From NCBI RefSeq assembly GCF_003013475.1, contig NZ_PXZO01000001.1, positions 404,633 to 468,632 of the forward strand: a stretch of 64,000 nt of DNA, read 5' to 3'. Origin of the DNA: Brevibacillus porteri. GTDB lineage: Bacteria; Bacillota; Bacilli; Brevibacillales; Brevibacillaceae. Shown here one piece after another: positions 35,062-42,450 of the stretch (the stretch's first letter is position 1; each line of letters opens with the position of its first letter). The notes below the pieces were generated by a model. It ran no database searches. It saw only the letters and a list, made by a program, of their open reading frames with translations, and was not told the DNA's origin. Position numbers and translations under genes: made by a program.

Positions 35062-35121
35062 AGGTGACTCTGTAATCCCTCAACCTTGTTCCTGTAGAGC
35101 CCACAAGGAGGGGTGGCACGA

Positions 35122-35343
35122 TTGAAGGGTAGCGACCAAACCAAGCCGTTGTTAACGAATCGCGAAAGAGAAGTGTTTGAACTCTTGGTCCAAGATAAGA
35201 CAACCAAAGAGATTGCCGGACAACTCTTCATCAGCGAAAAGACTGTGCGCAATCACATTAGTAATGTCATGCAAAAATTAGGTGTCAAAGGTCGATCTCA
35301 GGCAGTAGTCGAACTCGTTCGACTTGGTGAACTAGAGATTTGA
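35122..35343 (+). CDS. gerE: LuxR-type late sporulation regulator GerE
   Basis: A 73-aa stand-alone helix-turn-helix protein that switches late mother-cell coat gene expression. It has the GerE/LuxR domain only: LLTNREREVFELLVQDKTTK, ELFISEKT-like QLFISEKTVRNHISNVMQKL and GVKGRSQAVVELVRLGELEI. These blocks match B. subtilis GerE nearly residue for residue as I remember it. Start is the TTG at 35122 behind AAGGAGGGG; the GTG at 35113 sits in the ribosome site. Location downstream of sdhCAB, as in Bacillus, although 12.8 kb farther away. Confidence 0.95.
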   Translation: MKGSDQTKPLLTNREREVFELLVQDKTTKEIAGQLFISEKTVRNHISNVMQKLGVKGRSQAVVELVRLGELEI

Positions 35344-35352
35344 ACCCAGTCC

Positions 35353-35411
35353 ACCCAGCCTCCCTTTTCTTCCCTTGGTCGGAAGGGAGGGTTTTTTTAT
35401 GTTCATTTGCG
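35353..35411 (+). repeat. gerE terminator region, left copy of a 59-bp direct repeat
   Basis: Contains the gerE terminator (CCTCCCTT against AAGGGAGG, then T7). The 59 bp are repeated at 42451-42509 with three mismatches; loop and downstream flank are conserved too, so this is a true duplication and not two similar hairpins. Weaker similarity continues about 20 bp. It marks the left edge of the R-M island. Confidence 0.85.
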
Positions 35412-35643
35412 TTTAAATGCCCTTTTATTTACTTTTGTATAAATAGCAAACAAGAAAGAAGTAGAGAAGGCGATGGTCGAAGGGGATAGGATCTGAACGG
35501 AGCTTGAATCTCTTCGGCTGTTGGGATGTAATCGGTAATGACGGGCTGCCTCAAGTATATGGACTTTCTTAAAGAGCAATTTATCAAAAAGTGTATGAAG
35601 AGAATGGGGGAAAAGGTAGATGTAGCACTTAGAAGGGGCATTG
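35412..35643. other. non-coding or decayed stretch
   Basis: No convincing gene. A 44-codon plus-strand frame (35538-35672) reads well in its middle (FLKEQFIKKCMKRMGEKV) but lacks a ribosome site and overlaps the end of the gene on the other strand; it may be a remnant. Confidence 0.3.
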
Positions 35644-35913
35644 TTAATCGCTATCGATTGTTATTAGAATGAGAGCGACATCCAGGCATTCTGCGAACGG
35701 ACGATCATAAATTTCGTCATCGAAATATTCGATGAAAATGGTTTCTACATGTTTGGCCAACTCTTCAGGGGTGCTGTAGCTAGATTGAAGCAGTTTAATA
35801 ATCTTATTTATTTCAAATCGGTAATGATCGTGTTCGGGATCTATACTAACTAACCCAATCGGGTCCCATCTATCAATAATGTTTTTTACTTTAGCATAAA
35901 TCAATTGTTTCAC
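35644..35913 (-). CDS. DUF1871-like small protein
   Basis: An 89-aa acidic soluble protein. The N-terminal KNIIDRWDPIGLVSIDPEHD (IIDxWDPIGL) and the helical C-terminal half with E-x2-IFIEYFDDEIYDRP fit the DUF1871 family, whose function is unknown. Start is either GTG 35913 or, more in keeping with the GAGGTGA ribosome site, TTG 35904. First gene inside the island on this strand. Confidence 0.6.
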   Translation of the reverse strand: MKQLIYAKVKNIIDRWDPIGLVSIDPEHDHYRFEINKIIKLLQSSYSTPEELAKHVETIFIEYFDDEIYDRPFAECLDVALILITIDSD

Positions 35914-35986
35914 CTCGAATTTGGTCAGTCCAAGTATATTACCATAAAAAAGCGGACGTTAACTGATTAGTTAGGGAGGGGAGGGT

Positions 35987-36106
35987 ATGTTGGATTGCAC
36001 AAAGATTAAGACGTTTACATCATATTCCTGCTGGTATGGGATCGACGGAACGAACACGATTTTCGAGGACTACCAGATCGTAGTAGAGACCATGCAGCAG
36101 TGGTAG
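35987..36106 (+). CDS. small ORF, 39 aa, possibly decayed
   Basis: ATG after GGGAGGGGAGGG. It reads SYSCWYGIDGTNTIFEDYQI near the middle. Two further open stretches in frame follow the stop (LDQMPEFNGY, then QNGNYENLK), suggesting a gene broken by two stops. Unrecognised. Confidence 0.3.
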   Translation: MLDCTKIKTFTSYSCWYGIDGTNTIFEDYQIVVETMQQW

Positions 36107-36163
36107 CTCGATCAAATGCCTGAGTTCAATGGTTATTAACAAAACGGTAATTATGAAAATTTA

Positions 36164-36188
36164 AAAAACACTTCTCACCGAGAAGTGT
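36164..36188 (-). terminator. terminator of the exported protein gene at 36207 (minus strand)
   Basis: On the minus strand ACACTTCTC-GGT-GAGAAGTGT followed by T6. Confidence 0.85.
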
Positions 36189-36206
36189 AAGAAGAGACAT
36201 TGATTC

Positions 36207-36605
36207 TTACTCTTTTACATCAATTTCCCAATCTTCTGAGCCTATAATATTTCCTTTTTCTACAGTAAATCGAAGGGTATATTTTCCTGATTCTTGGAAG
36301 AAAATTATCCCTTCATATCCATCCTCATAAGGTTGCATTACAATGCTCACATTTTGGTTATTGTCAAAGTAAGTTACTTTTACTAATGCATTCCGTAACG
36401 GCCTACCATTGTAAAACAAACCGCTCGCTACATCAATTGGAGTTTTGGATACAATTCCATTGGCAGAACCGGCTTGTAATTTCCAGTCAAATTCATTTCT
36501 TTGGGCTGGTAATGGGTCAAGAAAGAAACTTGCAGGAATTAAAAGTGCAAATAAGAGAGGCAGAACAACTAGTAAGTTTCCAGATTTAAAAAGTTTTTTG
36601 TTCAA
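36207..36605 (-). CDS. exported hypothetical protein, 132 aa
   Basis: N-terminal signal sequence or anchor (LLVVLPLLFALLIPASFF, residues 12-29) followed by about 100 residues with an Ig-like beta-sandwich pattern (LRNALVKVTYFDNN, GYEGIIFFQESGKYTLRF). Start TTG 36605 after GGAGG. Resembles small secreted carbohydrate-binding-like or carboxypeptidase-regulatory-like domains, but no family can be named. Own terminator, so a single-gene unit. Confidence 0.65.
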   Translation of the reverse strand: MNKKLFKSGNLLVVLPLLFALLIPASFFLDPLPAQRNEFDWKLQAGSANGIVSKTPIDVASGLFYNGRPLRNALVKVTYFDNNQNVSIVMQPYEDGYEGIIFFQESGKYTLRFTVEKGNIIGSEDWEIDVKE

Positions 36606-36730
36606 AATGAATTACCTCCGATTCTAATACTGATCTTGCTTACATTTTAAGGACGAAGCTAATGGTAATTTGTTACAACTTATTTCAATTTTTTAAAAAC
36701 CACACGATTTGTTAAATGGGGAGGTTCTGA

Positions 36731-36835
36731 ATGCTCTTGAACTTCCAAAGAGACCTTTCGCGAGTTTGTCCAGAAACAATGAAAACGGTGTGCCCTTTGA
36801 AAACTAAGACACACCGGATGCTGTTTGGCGAATAA
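36731..36835 (+). CDS. small ORF, 34 aa
   Basis: ATG after GGGGAGG with 6-nt spacing; reads MLLNFQRDLSRVCPETMK. No family, no signal. It lies in the otherwise empty 36606-36937 stretch. The ribosome site is the only support. Confidence 0.25.
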   Translation: MLLNFQRDLSRVCPETMKTVCPLKTKTHRMLFGE

Positions 36836-36937
36836 AGATATACGGTTTCACTTATTACTGATTGGAATGATCTTATGTGTTTTGAAATCCCATTTGTATA
36901 AATCGGTATGAGGCAGAGGCGGCAGGGGGAGGGGAAC

Positions 36938-36967
36938 AAAAAAGTCCTTCTATATTACTGAAGGACT
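36938..36967 (-). terminator. terminator of the exported protein gene at 36981 (minus strand)
   Basis: On the minus strand AGTCCTTC-N9-GAAGGACT followed by T6. Confidence 0.85.
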
Positions 36968-36980
36968 CTGGTTTCATTTC

Positions 36981-37367
36981 TTATCGAACACTAAAATAGA
37001 TTGTCTTTTCTACGCCACCGTACTCAACAGTAAACCATCCAACATCCGATCCTGTAGAATGTGTCGCTTTAACCATAGCATATACAGTTCTAGGCTGTTT
37101 AATGTACTCGCATGCTGCTTCCTCAAGTATGTTAACTTCATTTGACACAACCTTAGATGTGCCGTCTGAAAAAAATGCAGTTACCCAAATCGGAGCATAG
37201 TCACCAGGATAGAAGTAACGAGGGATATCTTCTTCAATAACAAGCTTCGTGACAGTGACTGGAGCTGTAACATTTGATTGTACGGGATGAGGTGATACGG
37301 CACTCGCTGATGAAACAATGGCAAAGAGTGAAAAAATTGATAAAGCTACAGATGCTAATCTTTTCAT
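36981..37367 (-). CDS. exported hypothetical protein, 128 aa
   Basis: Clear signal peptide with SSASA cleavage site near residue 23, then a single beta-rich domain (VTVTKLVIEEDIPRYFYPGD, WVTAFFSDGTSKVVSNEV, WFTVEYGGVEKTIYFSVR) like bacterial Ig (BIG2-type) repeats. RBS AGGAGATG. It lies head-to-tail with the gene at 36207, both small secreted proteins in the island. Confidence 0.65.
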   Translation of the reverse strand: MKRLASVALSIFSLFAIVSSASAVSPHPVQSNVTAPVTVTKLVIEEDIPRYFYPGDYAPIWVTAFFSDGTSKVVSNEVNILEEAACEYIKQPRTVYAMVKATHSTGSDVGWFTVEYGGVEKTIYFSVR

Positions 37368-37524
37368 TTTCTATCATCTCCTAATATTTCGGTTTATTTA
37401 GAGGTTACCTTTATATGACAAAAAATACAATATTTTAAAACTCGAAATATTCTTTCCTTCTTTAGTTTAACTTGTATTCTTCTAAATATGCCTTTCCTTG
37501 CTATATATCCAACTAACCCGCCGA

Positions 37525-37728
37525 TTAAGAATGGTGAATGATTAGGATAGCAATGATAATGAAAGACCATCGATAGGGATGATCTATCCAATAGGTCTCA
37601 GGATGATCCGCCAATATCTCATGATCAGTGACGATCACATTAATTCCTCTTCGCTTGGCCGTTACCATAGCTGAGTGCGCACTTGAGCCATTATCGACCG
37701 TGATCACAAGCGAGACGCTTTCGGCCAT
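37525..37728 (-). pseudogene. fragment of a RecJ/DHH-family exonuclease
   Basis: The residues VSLVITVDNGSSAHSAM and GINVIVTDHE match the RecJ core (T-V-D-N-G-x-S-A and V-T-D-H) of single-stranded-DNA exonucleases, with an upstream stop and a frame that degenerates after WIDHPY. Only about 45 residues of a protein of more than 500 remain. It is a remnant, probably of a mobile or phage gene. Confidence 0.6.
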
Positions 37729-37829
37729 CTTATTATTATCACATTGATTGGACTGTCTGGGGAATCAAAGTTACCGTTGACGCCTAATTCACTTTTCCAA
37801 ATTCCATCTTGTTGATTTGTCTTCACTAA

Positions 37830-38036
37830 GGAATATTATTTTTTCCTGTTTATTACTTGGTTACATGGGGTGATAGAGCACACAAAACAACGGTGTTAAA
37901 CGAACTTGATATACCGTGTGCGATCGAACATCATGAACGGAATCAGAATCACGTTGTTTTTCCTAACGTTCAAGTTCGGGCGTATGGACAGATTCGTAAG
38001 CTATTTGGCGGGGATGATAGAGCCTATGGCATATAA
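37830..38036 (+). pseudogene. 3' fragment of an unidentified gene
   Basis: Open frame of 68 codons without a usable start (only a TTG at 37857). Codon use is orderly and the text looks like protein: HKTTVLNELDIPCAIEHHER, then VVFPNVQVRAYGQIRKLFGG. Its stop runs into the terminator at 38036. The rest of 37368-37829 shows nothing but the RecJ fragment. Confidence 0.35.
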
Positions 38037-38076
38037 AAAACCAAGAGCCTTACCGTACTGGTAGGCTCTTGGTTTT
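38036..38076. terminator. bidirectional terminator at the end of the R-M genes
   Basis: AAAAACCAAGAGCCTTACC and GGTAGGCTCTTGGTTTTT form a stem of about 18 bp with a five-base loop, with A and T tracts on both sides. It overlaps the restriction gene's stop. Confidence 0.9.
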
Positions 38077-39161
38077 TAAGCAAGAAGTTCTGTGATGGGT
38101 TCCATGTAACAATCCAAAAACTCGTCCGTGATTCCCCGAATTTTCCTCTTTTTGCACAAGGAGTATAGTTCTTCGACTGCCGAGTAAGGGAAGTACCTCG
38201 TTTTTAAAGACTGGAATTGAGGGCGATTTGCTTCTCGAATCACTTTGTCTCGATCTTCGTCAGGTGCTACGATGACATAACGAGTATCGTTGTAAAAAGG
38301 GAGGGCATCTTGCAACCCTTTCATGCGTGTAAGACCACTCGTTACCCCTGTACTGTGTTCTACCTCGATGACAGCAGGCATCAGTTTGCCATTCTTGAAC
38401 CAGATACAGTCAATGAGCAGTGCAGCGCGATAGGCATCCTCGAATGCAGCCATCAGTTTCTCGTCTCGGAGGGAAGCGACAACACTCTGCATTTCACCGA
38501 TCTTTTGATTCTTGTAAGTAATCCCCTTATCATTCTGGGCGATCCACGTACGGAAATTGAGCTGTTGTCCAATTTCAATCAGCGCAATTTGCATCTGGGT
38601 ATGTCTTCTCTTAACTTGAATGTCATTTGCATTTCCCACCAAAACGTCAGCAGGAAATCCAAGGGCATCATACACTACTTCGTTTGGGATTTCGGATATT
38701 ACCATGTCTGTTTCAATTTGTTTCATGACACTCATTTCGTGCGGATTGTCAGGGCACCACATCAAATGTTTATGACCCTGTCGTATTTTTGACGAAGAAT
38801 TAATGACCTGAATTCTTCCTGGGTAACAAAAATAAAACTGAGGTGTATGCGCCATCAATGCCTCTAAGACCGAACGAGTATTGTAGCTTGCTCCCAAGAC
38901 ACGGTCAAAGTTGATGGCACTATTAGGCAGAAAGGCATTTGCGATGCGCCATATCATCTGGGATGACATTGGTTCATCCTTTACATTGCTGAAACTTTCA
39001 CCCTGTGAGGGGTCGCATCTACGAATAAAAATGGGGCCTTCGGGATATACGACATCCATGATTTTGATTTGACCTTTGGTTCTTGGATTGATGTAATGGT
39101 AGGCTCGATCCCGCGGAAGCAAGCCAATTGCTTTGACAATATCAGCAGCAGTCAATCTCAT
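38076..39161 (-). CDS. probable type II restriction endonuclease
   Basis: A 361-aa protein located 19 bp downstream of the cytosine methyltransferase, same strand. It has a PD-(D/E)xK-like nuclease core: Asp251 in LLIDCIWFKNGK and the E-V-E pair 266-268 in AVIEVEHSTGVTSGL. The EVEHSTG box is seen in a number of type II enzymes. The N-terminal 230 residues carry no recognised domain. AAAAGGTGA precedes the ATG. The recognition sequence cannot be read from the sequence; identity as the cognate nuclease is inferred from context plus the nuclease motif. Confidence 0.75.
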   Translation of the reverse strand: MRLTAADIVKAIGLLPRDRAYHYINPRTKGQIKIMDVVYPEGPIFIRRCDPSQGESFSNVKDEPMSSQMIWRIANAFLPNSAINFDRVLGASYNTRSVLEALMAHTPQFYFCYPGRIQVINSSSKIRQGHKHLMWCPDNPHEMSVMKQIETDMVISEIPNEVVYDALGFPADVLVGNANDIQVKRRHTQMQIALIEIGQQLNFRTWIAQNDKGITYKNQKIGEMQSVVASLRDEKLMAAFEDAYRAALLIDCIWFKNGKLMPAVIEVEHSTGVTSGLTRMKGLQDALPFYNDTRYVIVAPDEDRDKVIREANRPQFQSLKTRYFPYSAVEELYSLCKKRKIRGITDEFLDCYMEPITELLA

Positions 39162-39180
39162 GCTTTCACCTTTTCTCTAT

Positions 39181-40302
39181 CTATTGTAGAAAGTCTAAAA
39201 TCGTTTCTGCAATGCCTCTAGATGCAAGGTATGGTACACCGTTTCCAACAGTCTTAAAGGCGTTGGAGAGGGTAATGTCTGGCGGCAGTGTATAGGCTTT
39301 TGGCAGGGATTGGATAGCCAACGCTTCAGATACAGATAATCTTCTTGCCTTGTATGGATGCAAATGAACTTCGTTATTGCCGTATGCCGCTGTTGGCGAA
39401 TACCGCCAGCGATGAAGCCGTTTGTACGATTTTTTGGAGTCGTCCCCTTCAGGAATAACCAAAAATTTTGCCAGCCCCGCACGAGGCTGGAAATAAAGAT
39501 TCGCATTCGGATGTTGGTACACATCATTTTTTTCGAACCAATATTCCACCGTCAGTTCATCTGGAACACCAACAGGTTTTCCTAATGTGCCATCTTCCTG
39601 AAACGGGTCTTGGGTCGGGAAGGGAATGCTTTGTAACTGCTCTTTGGTGTATTTGATTCTGTTCAACCAAGGAAATACATCATCGAGCGATGTCCCGTTT
39701 TCGACTGGAATGTTCATGTTTTTTAACGTCTCGTTTTTAAAGCCGATCAAGATAATACGCTCTCTTTGCTGAGGCACCCCGTATTCCATGGCGTCAATGA
39801 GTCTTTCGGTAGTAGAGTATCCATGTTCGCGAAGCATCGCTTTCATCTCTTCGAAAAACTCGCGATGTTTTTTGGTTCGCCATAAGCCTTTGACGTTCTC
39901 AAAAACAAAGAAATCGGGTTGTTGTTGACAAATCAATGTGACGTATGTTGCCGTCAGCTTTCCGTTTTCCCCTTCGCTACCTCGGTTCTTCCCGCCTACT
40001 GAAAAATCAGGACATGGAGGTCCACCAATAAAACCGATCAGCTCATTTCTAGCCCTGCACGCACGAACCATTTTGCTAAGCTCGTCTTTATTGGGTTCTT
40101 CTGTGAAGACGGATATGTCCTCTAGATGGTATCCAAATTCGGGTTCGGGATGTTGAAGCGCCCGCCTGGAGTGAATATACGTATCCATAAACGGCTTGTG
40201 ATATTCATTTACAAAAGAAACCTTGTAGCCGCTATCTTCAAATCCGAGGTCGAGAAATCCAGCACCCGAAAAAAAGGTAAATAAAGTTGGAGCGTTAGAC
40301 AT
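39181..40302 (-). CDS. DNA (cytosine-5)-methyltransferase
   Basis: A 373-aa C5 DNA methyltransferase. Motifs in order: I FTFFSGAGFLDLGF, IV IGGPPCPDFS with catalytic Cys97, VI FENVKGL, VIII QQRERIILIGF, a variable target-recognition region at about residues 190-310, IX RRLSVSEALAIQSLP and X NAFKTVGNGVPYLAS. Complete. First gene of the R-M operon, protecting host DNA from the nuclease encoded next. A palindrome and a small divergent ORF lie upstream and could time its expression. Confidence 0.93.
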   Translation of the reverse strand: MSNAPTLFTFFSGAGFLDLGFEDSGYKVSFVNEYHKPFMDTYIHSRRALQHPEPEFGYHLEDISVFTEEPNKDELSKMVRACRARNELIGFIGGPPCPDFSVGGKNRGSEGENGKLTATYVTLICQQQPDFFVFENVKGLWRTKKHREFFEEMKAMLREHGYSTTERLIDAMEYGVPQQRERIILIGFKNETLKNMNIPVENGTSLDDVFPWLNRIKYTKEQLQSIPFPTQDPFQEDGTLGKPVGVPDELTVEYWFEKNDVYQHPNANLYFQPRAGLAKFLVIPEGDDSKKSYKRLHRWRYSPTAAYGNNEVHLHPYKARRLSVSEALAIQSLPKAYTLPPDITLSNAFKTVGNGVPYLASRGIAETILDFLQ

Positions 40303-40439
40303 AAGGTGTAAACCTGCCTTACTTATTTTTTAATCATCAAGATTTCGACATGAATCGATCATTTTCCTTCAAAAAGATTGCTGGATGATGTTTCTTGAAC
40401 AATGAAGTCTATCGGATATGTAAGCAAATGACAGTCTGA

Positions 40440-40465
40440 TCACCTCGTATGATGTATCGAGGTGA
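40440..40465. promoter_or_regulatory. inverted repeat that includes the ribosome site of the 44-aa ORF
   Basis: TCACCTCG-N10-CGAGGTGA, perfect 8-bp arms. The right arm is itself the Shine-Dalgarno sequence of the small ORF at 40475, so folding of the RNA would hide it; as DNA it also looks like an operator between the divergent ORF and the methyltransferase. Confidence 0.55.
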
Positions 40466-40474
40466 CAACTATGA

Positions 40475-40609
40475 ATGGCAACAGAAGAACTCGGCAGATC
40501 TTGCGTATTACCTTCCGACGAGCGGAAAACGGCAAAACAGAGCAGGGTCATCGAAGAGCAGGTCAACCAAATAGTTGTGGAAATATTGGCAAGATATCAA
40601 ATAGCGTAG
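40475..40609 (+). CDS. small hydrophilic protein upstream of the R-M genes, 44 aa
   Basis: ATG at 40475, 9 nt after GAGGTGA (another ATG at 40471 opens a different frame). It reads MATEELGRSCVLPSDERK, then a helix QSRVIEEQVNQIVVEILARY. The stop codon lies in a strong terminator, which supports a true gene. It is too short for a classical helix-turn-helix controller. It also precedes a serine-recombinase remnant, so it may belong to that element. Function unknown. Confidence 0.5.
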   Translation: MATEELGRSCVLPSDERKTAKQSRVIEEQVNQIVVEILARYQIA

Positions 40610-40634
40610 CTTATTGGCTACGCTATTTGGCTTT
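40599..40634 (+). terminator. terminator after the 44-aa ORF
   Basis: AAATAGCGTAGC-TTATTG-GCTACGCTATTT, a perfect 12-bp stem, followed by GGCTTTT. Confidence 0.8.
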
Positions 40635-40671
40635 TGTACAATAATGTAGGTAAGGCAGGTGATTGTATGAC

Positions 40672-40815
40672 ATGAATAGAAGTACGGCAATTTACGTTCG
40701 GGTATCCATAACCAAAGAATCGCAAATTAAAACCATGCTCAATTTGAATAATAAAGGATTGAAAAAAAGAAAGAGAATATGTATAAGCCCCGTTGGACTG
40801 GGGCCTAGAACCTAG
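40672..40815 (+). pseudogene. N-terminal relic of a serine recombinase (resolvase/integrase)
   Basis: The first 13 residues, MNRSTAIYVRVSI, match the start of serine recombinases, including the catalytic Ser in YVRVS; then the frame turns to low-complexity KKRKR and stops at codon 48. A full enzyme would have at least 180 residues. It indicates past site-specific mobility of this region. Confidence 0.6.
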
Positions 40816-41075
40816 CAATTGCAAGGGAAAGGAAAGAGGTTTATAACGAAATTTAATGGAATGGTGATGATGGTGAACGTCTCATTGCTACCAGTGTAGA
40901 CCCGAACGCGGAAACCATTTGGTCCGACACTGAGCAGACAGCCTGTAAATGTATCAAATATTGTTCTTACTACAACAATTCTGTTGATTAATCGGACTGC
41001 TTTTCTACGATTCTTTCTTTGTACTTCTAAGGACACTTTTCTCGACGAAGTTGTAACACCTTTTTGTGGCGCCAA
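40812..41075 (-). CDS. hypothetical protein, 87 aa
   Basis: Start TTG 41075 after AAAGGAGG (the GTG at 41084 is inside that site). Basic N-terminal half (SRKVSLEVQRKNRRKAVRLI), beta-rich middle (GCLLSVGPNGFRVRVYTG), and an unusual end FPFPCNC. This size and a Cys-containing tail recall small spore or coat-associated proteins, but no family is recognised. Confidence 0.5.
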   Translation of the reverse strand: MAPQKGVTTSSRKVSLEVQRKNRRKAVRLINRIVVVRTIFDTFTGCLLSVGPNGFRVRVYTGSNETFTIITIPLNFVINLFPFPCNC

Positions 41076-41107
41076 TTCTGGCACCTCCTTTTAAACGATC
41101 GTTAATA

Positions 41108-41212
41108 CTAAATTTGATGTTTTTGTGAGAGAGATTTGCGTATAATTGGCCTCCGTACGCCAGCCGCTCTGATACGCTTGAATGGAATGACCACCACGCC
41201 AGTTCTCGACAT
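41108..41212 (-). CDS. possible 34-aa basic peptide
   Basis: ATG 41212, reads MSRTGVVVIPFKRIRAAGVR. Ribosome site is weak (GAG only). It would lie 32 bp upstream of the 87-aa gene on the same strand. The remainder of 41213-41373 has no recognisable feature. Confidence 0.25.
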   Translation of the reverse strand: MSRTGVVVIPFKRIRAAGVRRPIIRKSLSQKHQI

Positions 41213-41373
41213 ATTAATCAGCTCGTTTCTCTCACATGGTATAGAGAATGCAAATGAGGGAAGCTTGGCAACTGATACGAACCTATGGTAAACGCAAATG
41301 TGCTAATTGATTCGCAAATTCATTTAATAAAGGCTTATCCAAATTAACGACAATGTTTAAAGGGCAATTATGT

Positions 41374-41399
41374 AAAAAGGGCAGCTAATAAAGCCGCCC
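41374..41399 (-). terminator. terminator of the 10-codon ORF unit (minus strand)
   Basis: On the minus strand GGGCGGC-TTTATTA-GCTGCCC followed by T5. Confidence 0.8.
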
Positions 41400-41413
41400 A
41401 TAAACATTGAAAA

Positions 41414-41446
41414 TTACTCGAAACTGCAAGCAACAATTACACTCAT
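41414..41446 (-). CDS. 10-codon ORF with its own ribosome site and terminator
   Basis: ATG 41446 lies 8 nt after AAGGAG; the peptide is MSVIVACSFE. The terminator at 41374 follows 14 nt after the stop. The unit is too compact to be a protein gene of usual size; it could make a signalling peptide or be a small RNA with an incidental ORF. Confidence 0.35.
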   Translation of the reverse strand: MSVIVACSFE

Positions 41447-41625
41447 TAATGTCACTCCTTAATTGTGATTGAGGACAATCCCAAAATTAAGGTATGTCAT
41501 ATAACGAACTATATAATGGTGCAACTTAATTTCAAATTTTTGTAAAATATTGATCTATCAACCATTGGAATTCTTGCATATGGGAACTTAGCACACGATT
41601 TGATAAATGTAAGGGGGGATATGTC

Positions 41626-41724
41626 ATGAAATACGGAATGAAAGTTGGCGAAATATGTGCTTATGAAGAAACAGAAGTATTTCATGAAGGGCAAAGACGC
41701 AAGAAACGTCAACACACCTCTTAA
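41626..41724 (+). CDS. small ORF, 32 aa
   Basis: ATG after AAGGGGGG with 7-nt spacing, reads MKYGMKVGEICAYEETEVFH and ends in a basic tail GQRRKKRQHTS. Its stop lies inside a perfect 12-bp hairpin. Supported by ribosome site and terminator; family unknown. Confidence 0.45.
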   Translation: MKYGMKVGEICAYEETEVFHEGQRRKKRQHTS

Positions 41725-41743
41725 CCAAATGTAAGAGGTGTGT
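41710..41743. terminator. hairpin between the 32-aa ORF and the surface protein gene
   Basis: ACACACCTCTTA-N8-TAAGAGGTGTGT. The T tract is weak on both strands, but the position between convergent genes suggests a shared terminator. Confidence 0.55.
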
Positions 41744-41772
41744 CTATTATCAAACTTTGTTAAAATGTAAAT

Positions 41773-42291
41773 TTAGTTGTCTACTAGGGAACCATCGGGA
41801 AATGCATTCTTTAGAGAGTCAGCAAGTACAATAATTTTATTCCAATCAAAATTGTACTTGTTAAAAACAGATGCGCTTGTGATGCCGCGCTTAACGACTC
41901 TTCCATTTTCTTCATCCAAAAGGTAGACAGTTGCACTATTTTGGAACTTTATCAGTTGAGCATTTTCACCAATGACTGGCCCATCGGGAATACTGCTTAG
42001 AGACGAATATTCCCGAATACCATCCCAATTATTAAATAATTTAAAATAAACCTCGGCACTAACAATGCCTCTTTTTTTACCATCCATGACCAAATATACA
42101 GTTGCGCTGTTAGTTTCTTTCACCCGAAAACCATTCAATAGATGTGGATCTATTGCTTTTGCTTGAATGGACTGATTTGATTTTGAAGAATGAGAGGTGG
42201 CAGTCGTCTTATTTGATTCAGCATACGATGGTGTAGCCAACATACTAGCTAAAAGTAATGTAGCAGATAGGCAAGACAAAGTTCGCTTCAT
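41773..42291 (-). CDS. exported protein with two tandem surface repeats, 172 aa
   Basis: Start ATG 42291 after GAGGAG (upstream in-frame ATGs lack a site). Signal peptide ends at PSYAE near residue 25, then a Ser/Thr/Gln-rich linker. Two repeats follow, each with N-SATVYL, a short loop, K-RGI-SA and F (NSATVYLVMDGKKRGIVSAE and NSATVYLLDEENGRVVKRGI). Such VYL/KRxI repeats occur on secreted cell-surface proteins; binding partner unknown. Confidence 0.7.
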   Translation of the reverse strand: MKRTLSCLSATLLLASMLATPSYAESNKTTATSHSSKSNQSIQAKAIDPHLLNGFRVKETNSATVYLVMDGKKRGIVSAEVYFKLFNNWDGIREYSSLSSIPDGPVIGENAQLIKFQNSATVYLLDEENGRVVKRGITSASVFNKYNFDWNKIIVLADSLKNAFPDGSLVDN

Positions 42292-42450
42292 AAAAAACAA
42301 CTCCTCAATTGTATTTTTTTTCCAATTCAATATGAATTTCTTGACTATCAATTGTTTTCCTTTTGATGTATGGAAGTATTTGTTACAAAAATGTGAATAT
42401 TAAAATTTTGAGGAGCTTTTTCAATACATGGCTGGCGGTAATCTCTAGTG

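Noticed and set aside
35538..35672. 44-codon plus-strand frame
   Set aside because: Reads reasonably but lacks a ribosome site and overlaps the DUF1871-like gene; kept only as a possible remnant.
36712..36939. 75-codon frame on the minus strand
   Set aside because: No ribosome site, Ser/Ile/Cys-rich shadow composition; the plus-strand mini-ORF at 36731 is better supported, though still weak.
37394..37591. 65-codon frame on the minus strand
   Set aside because: No ribosome site and overlaps the RecJ fragment in another frame.
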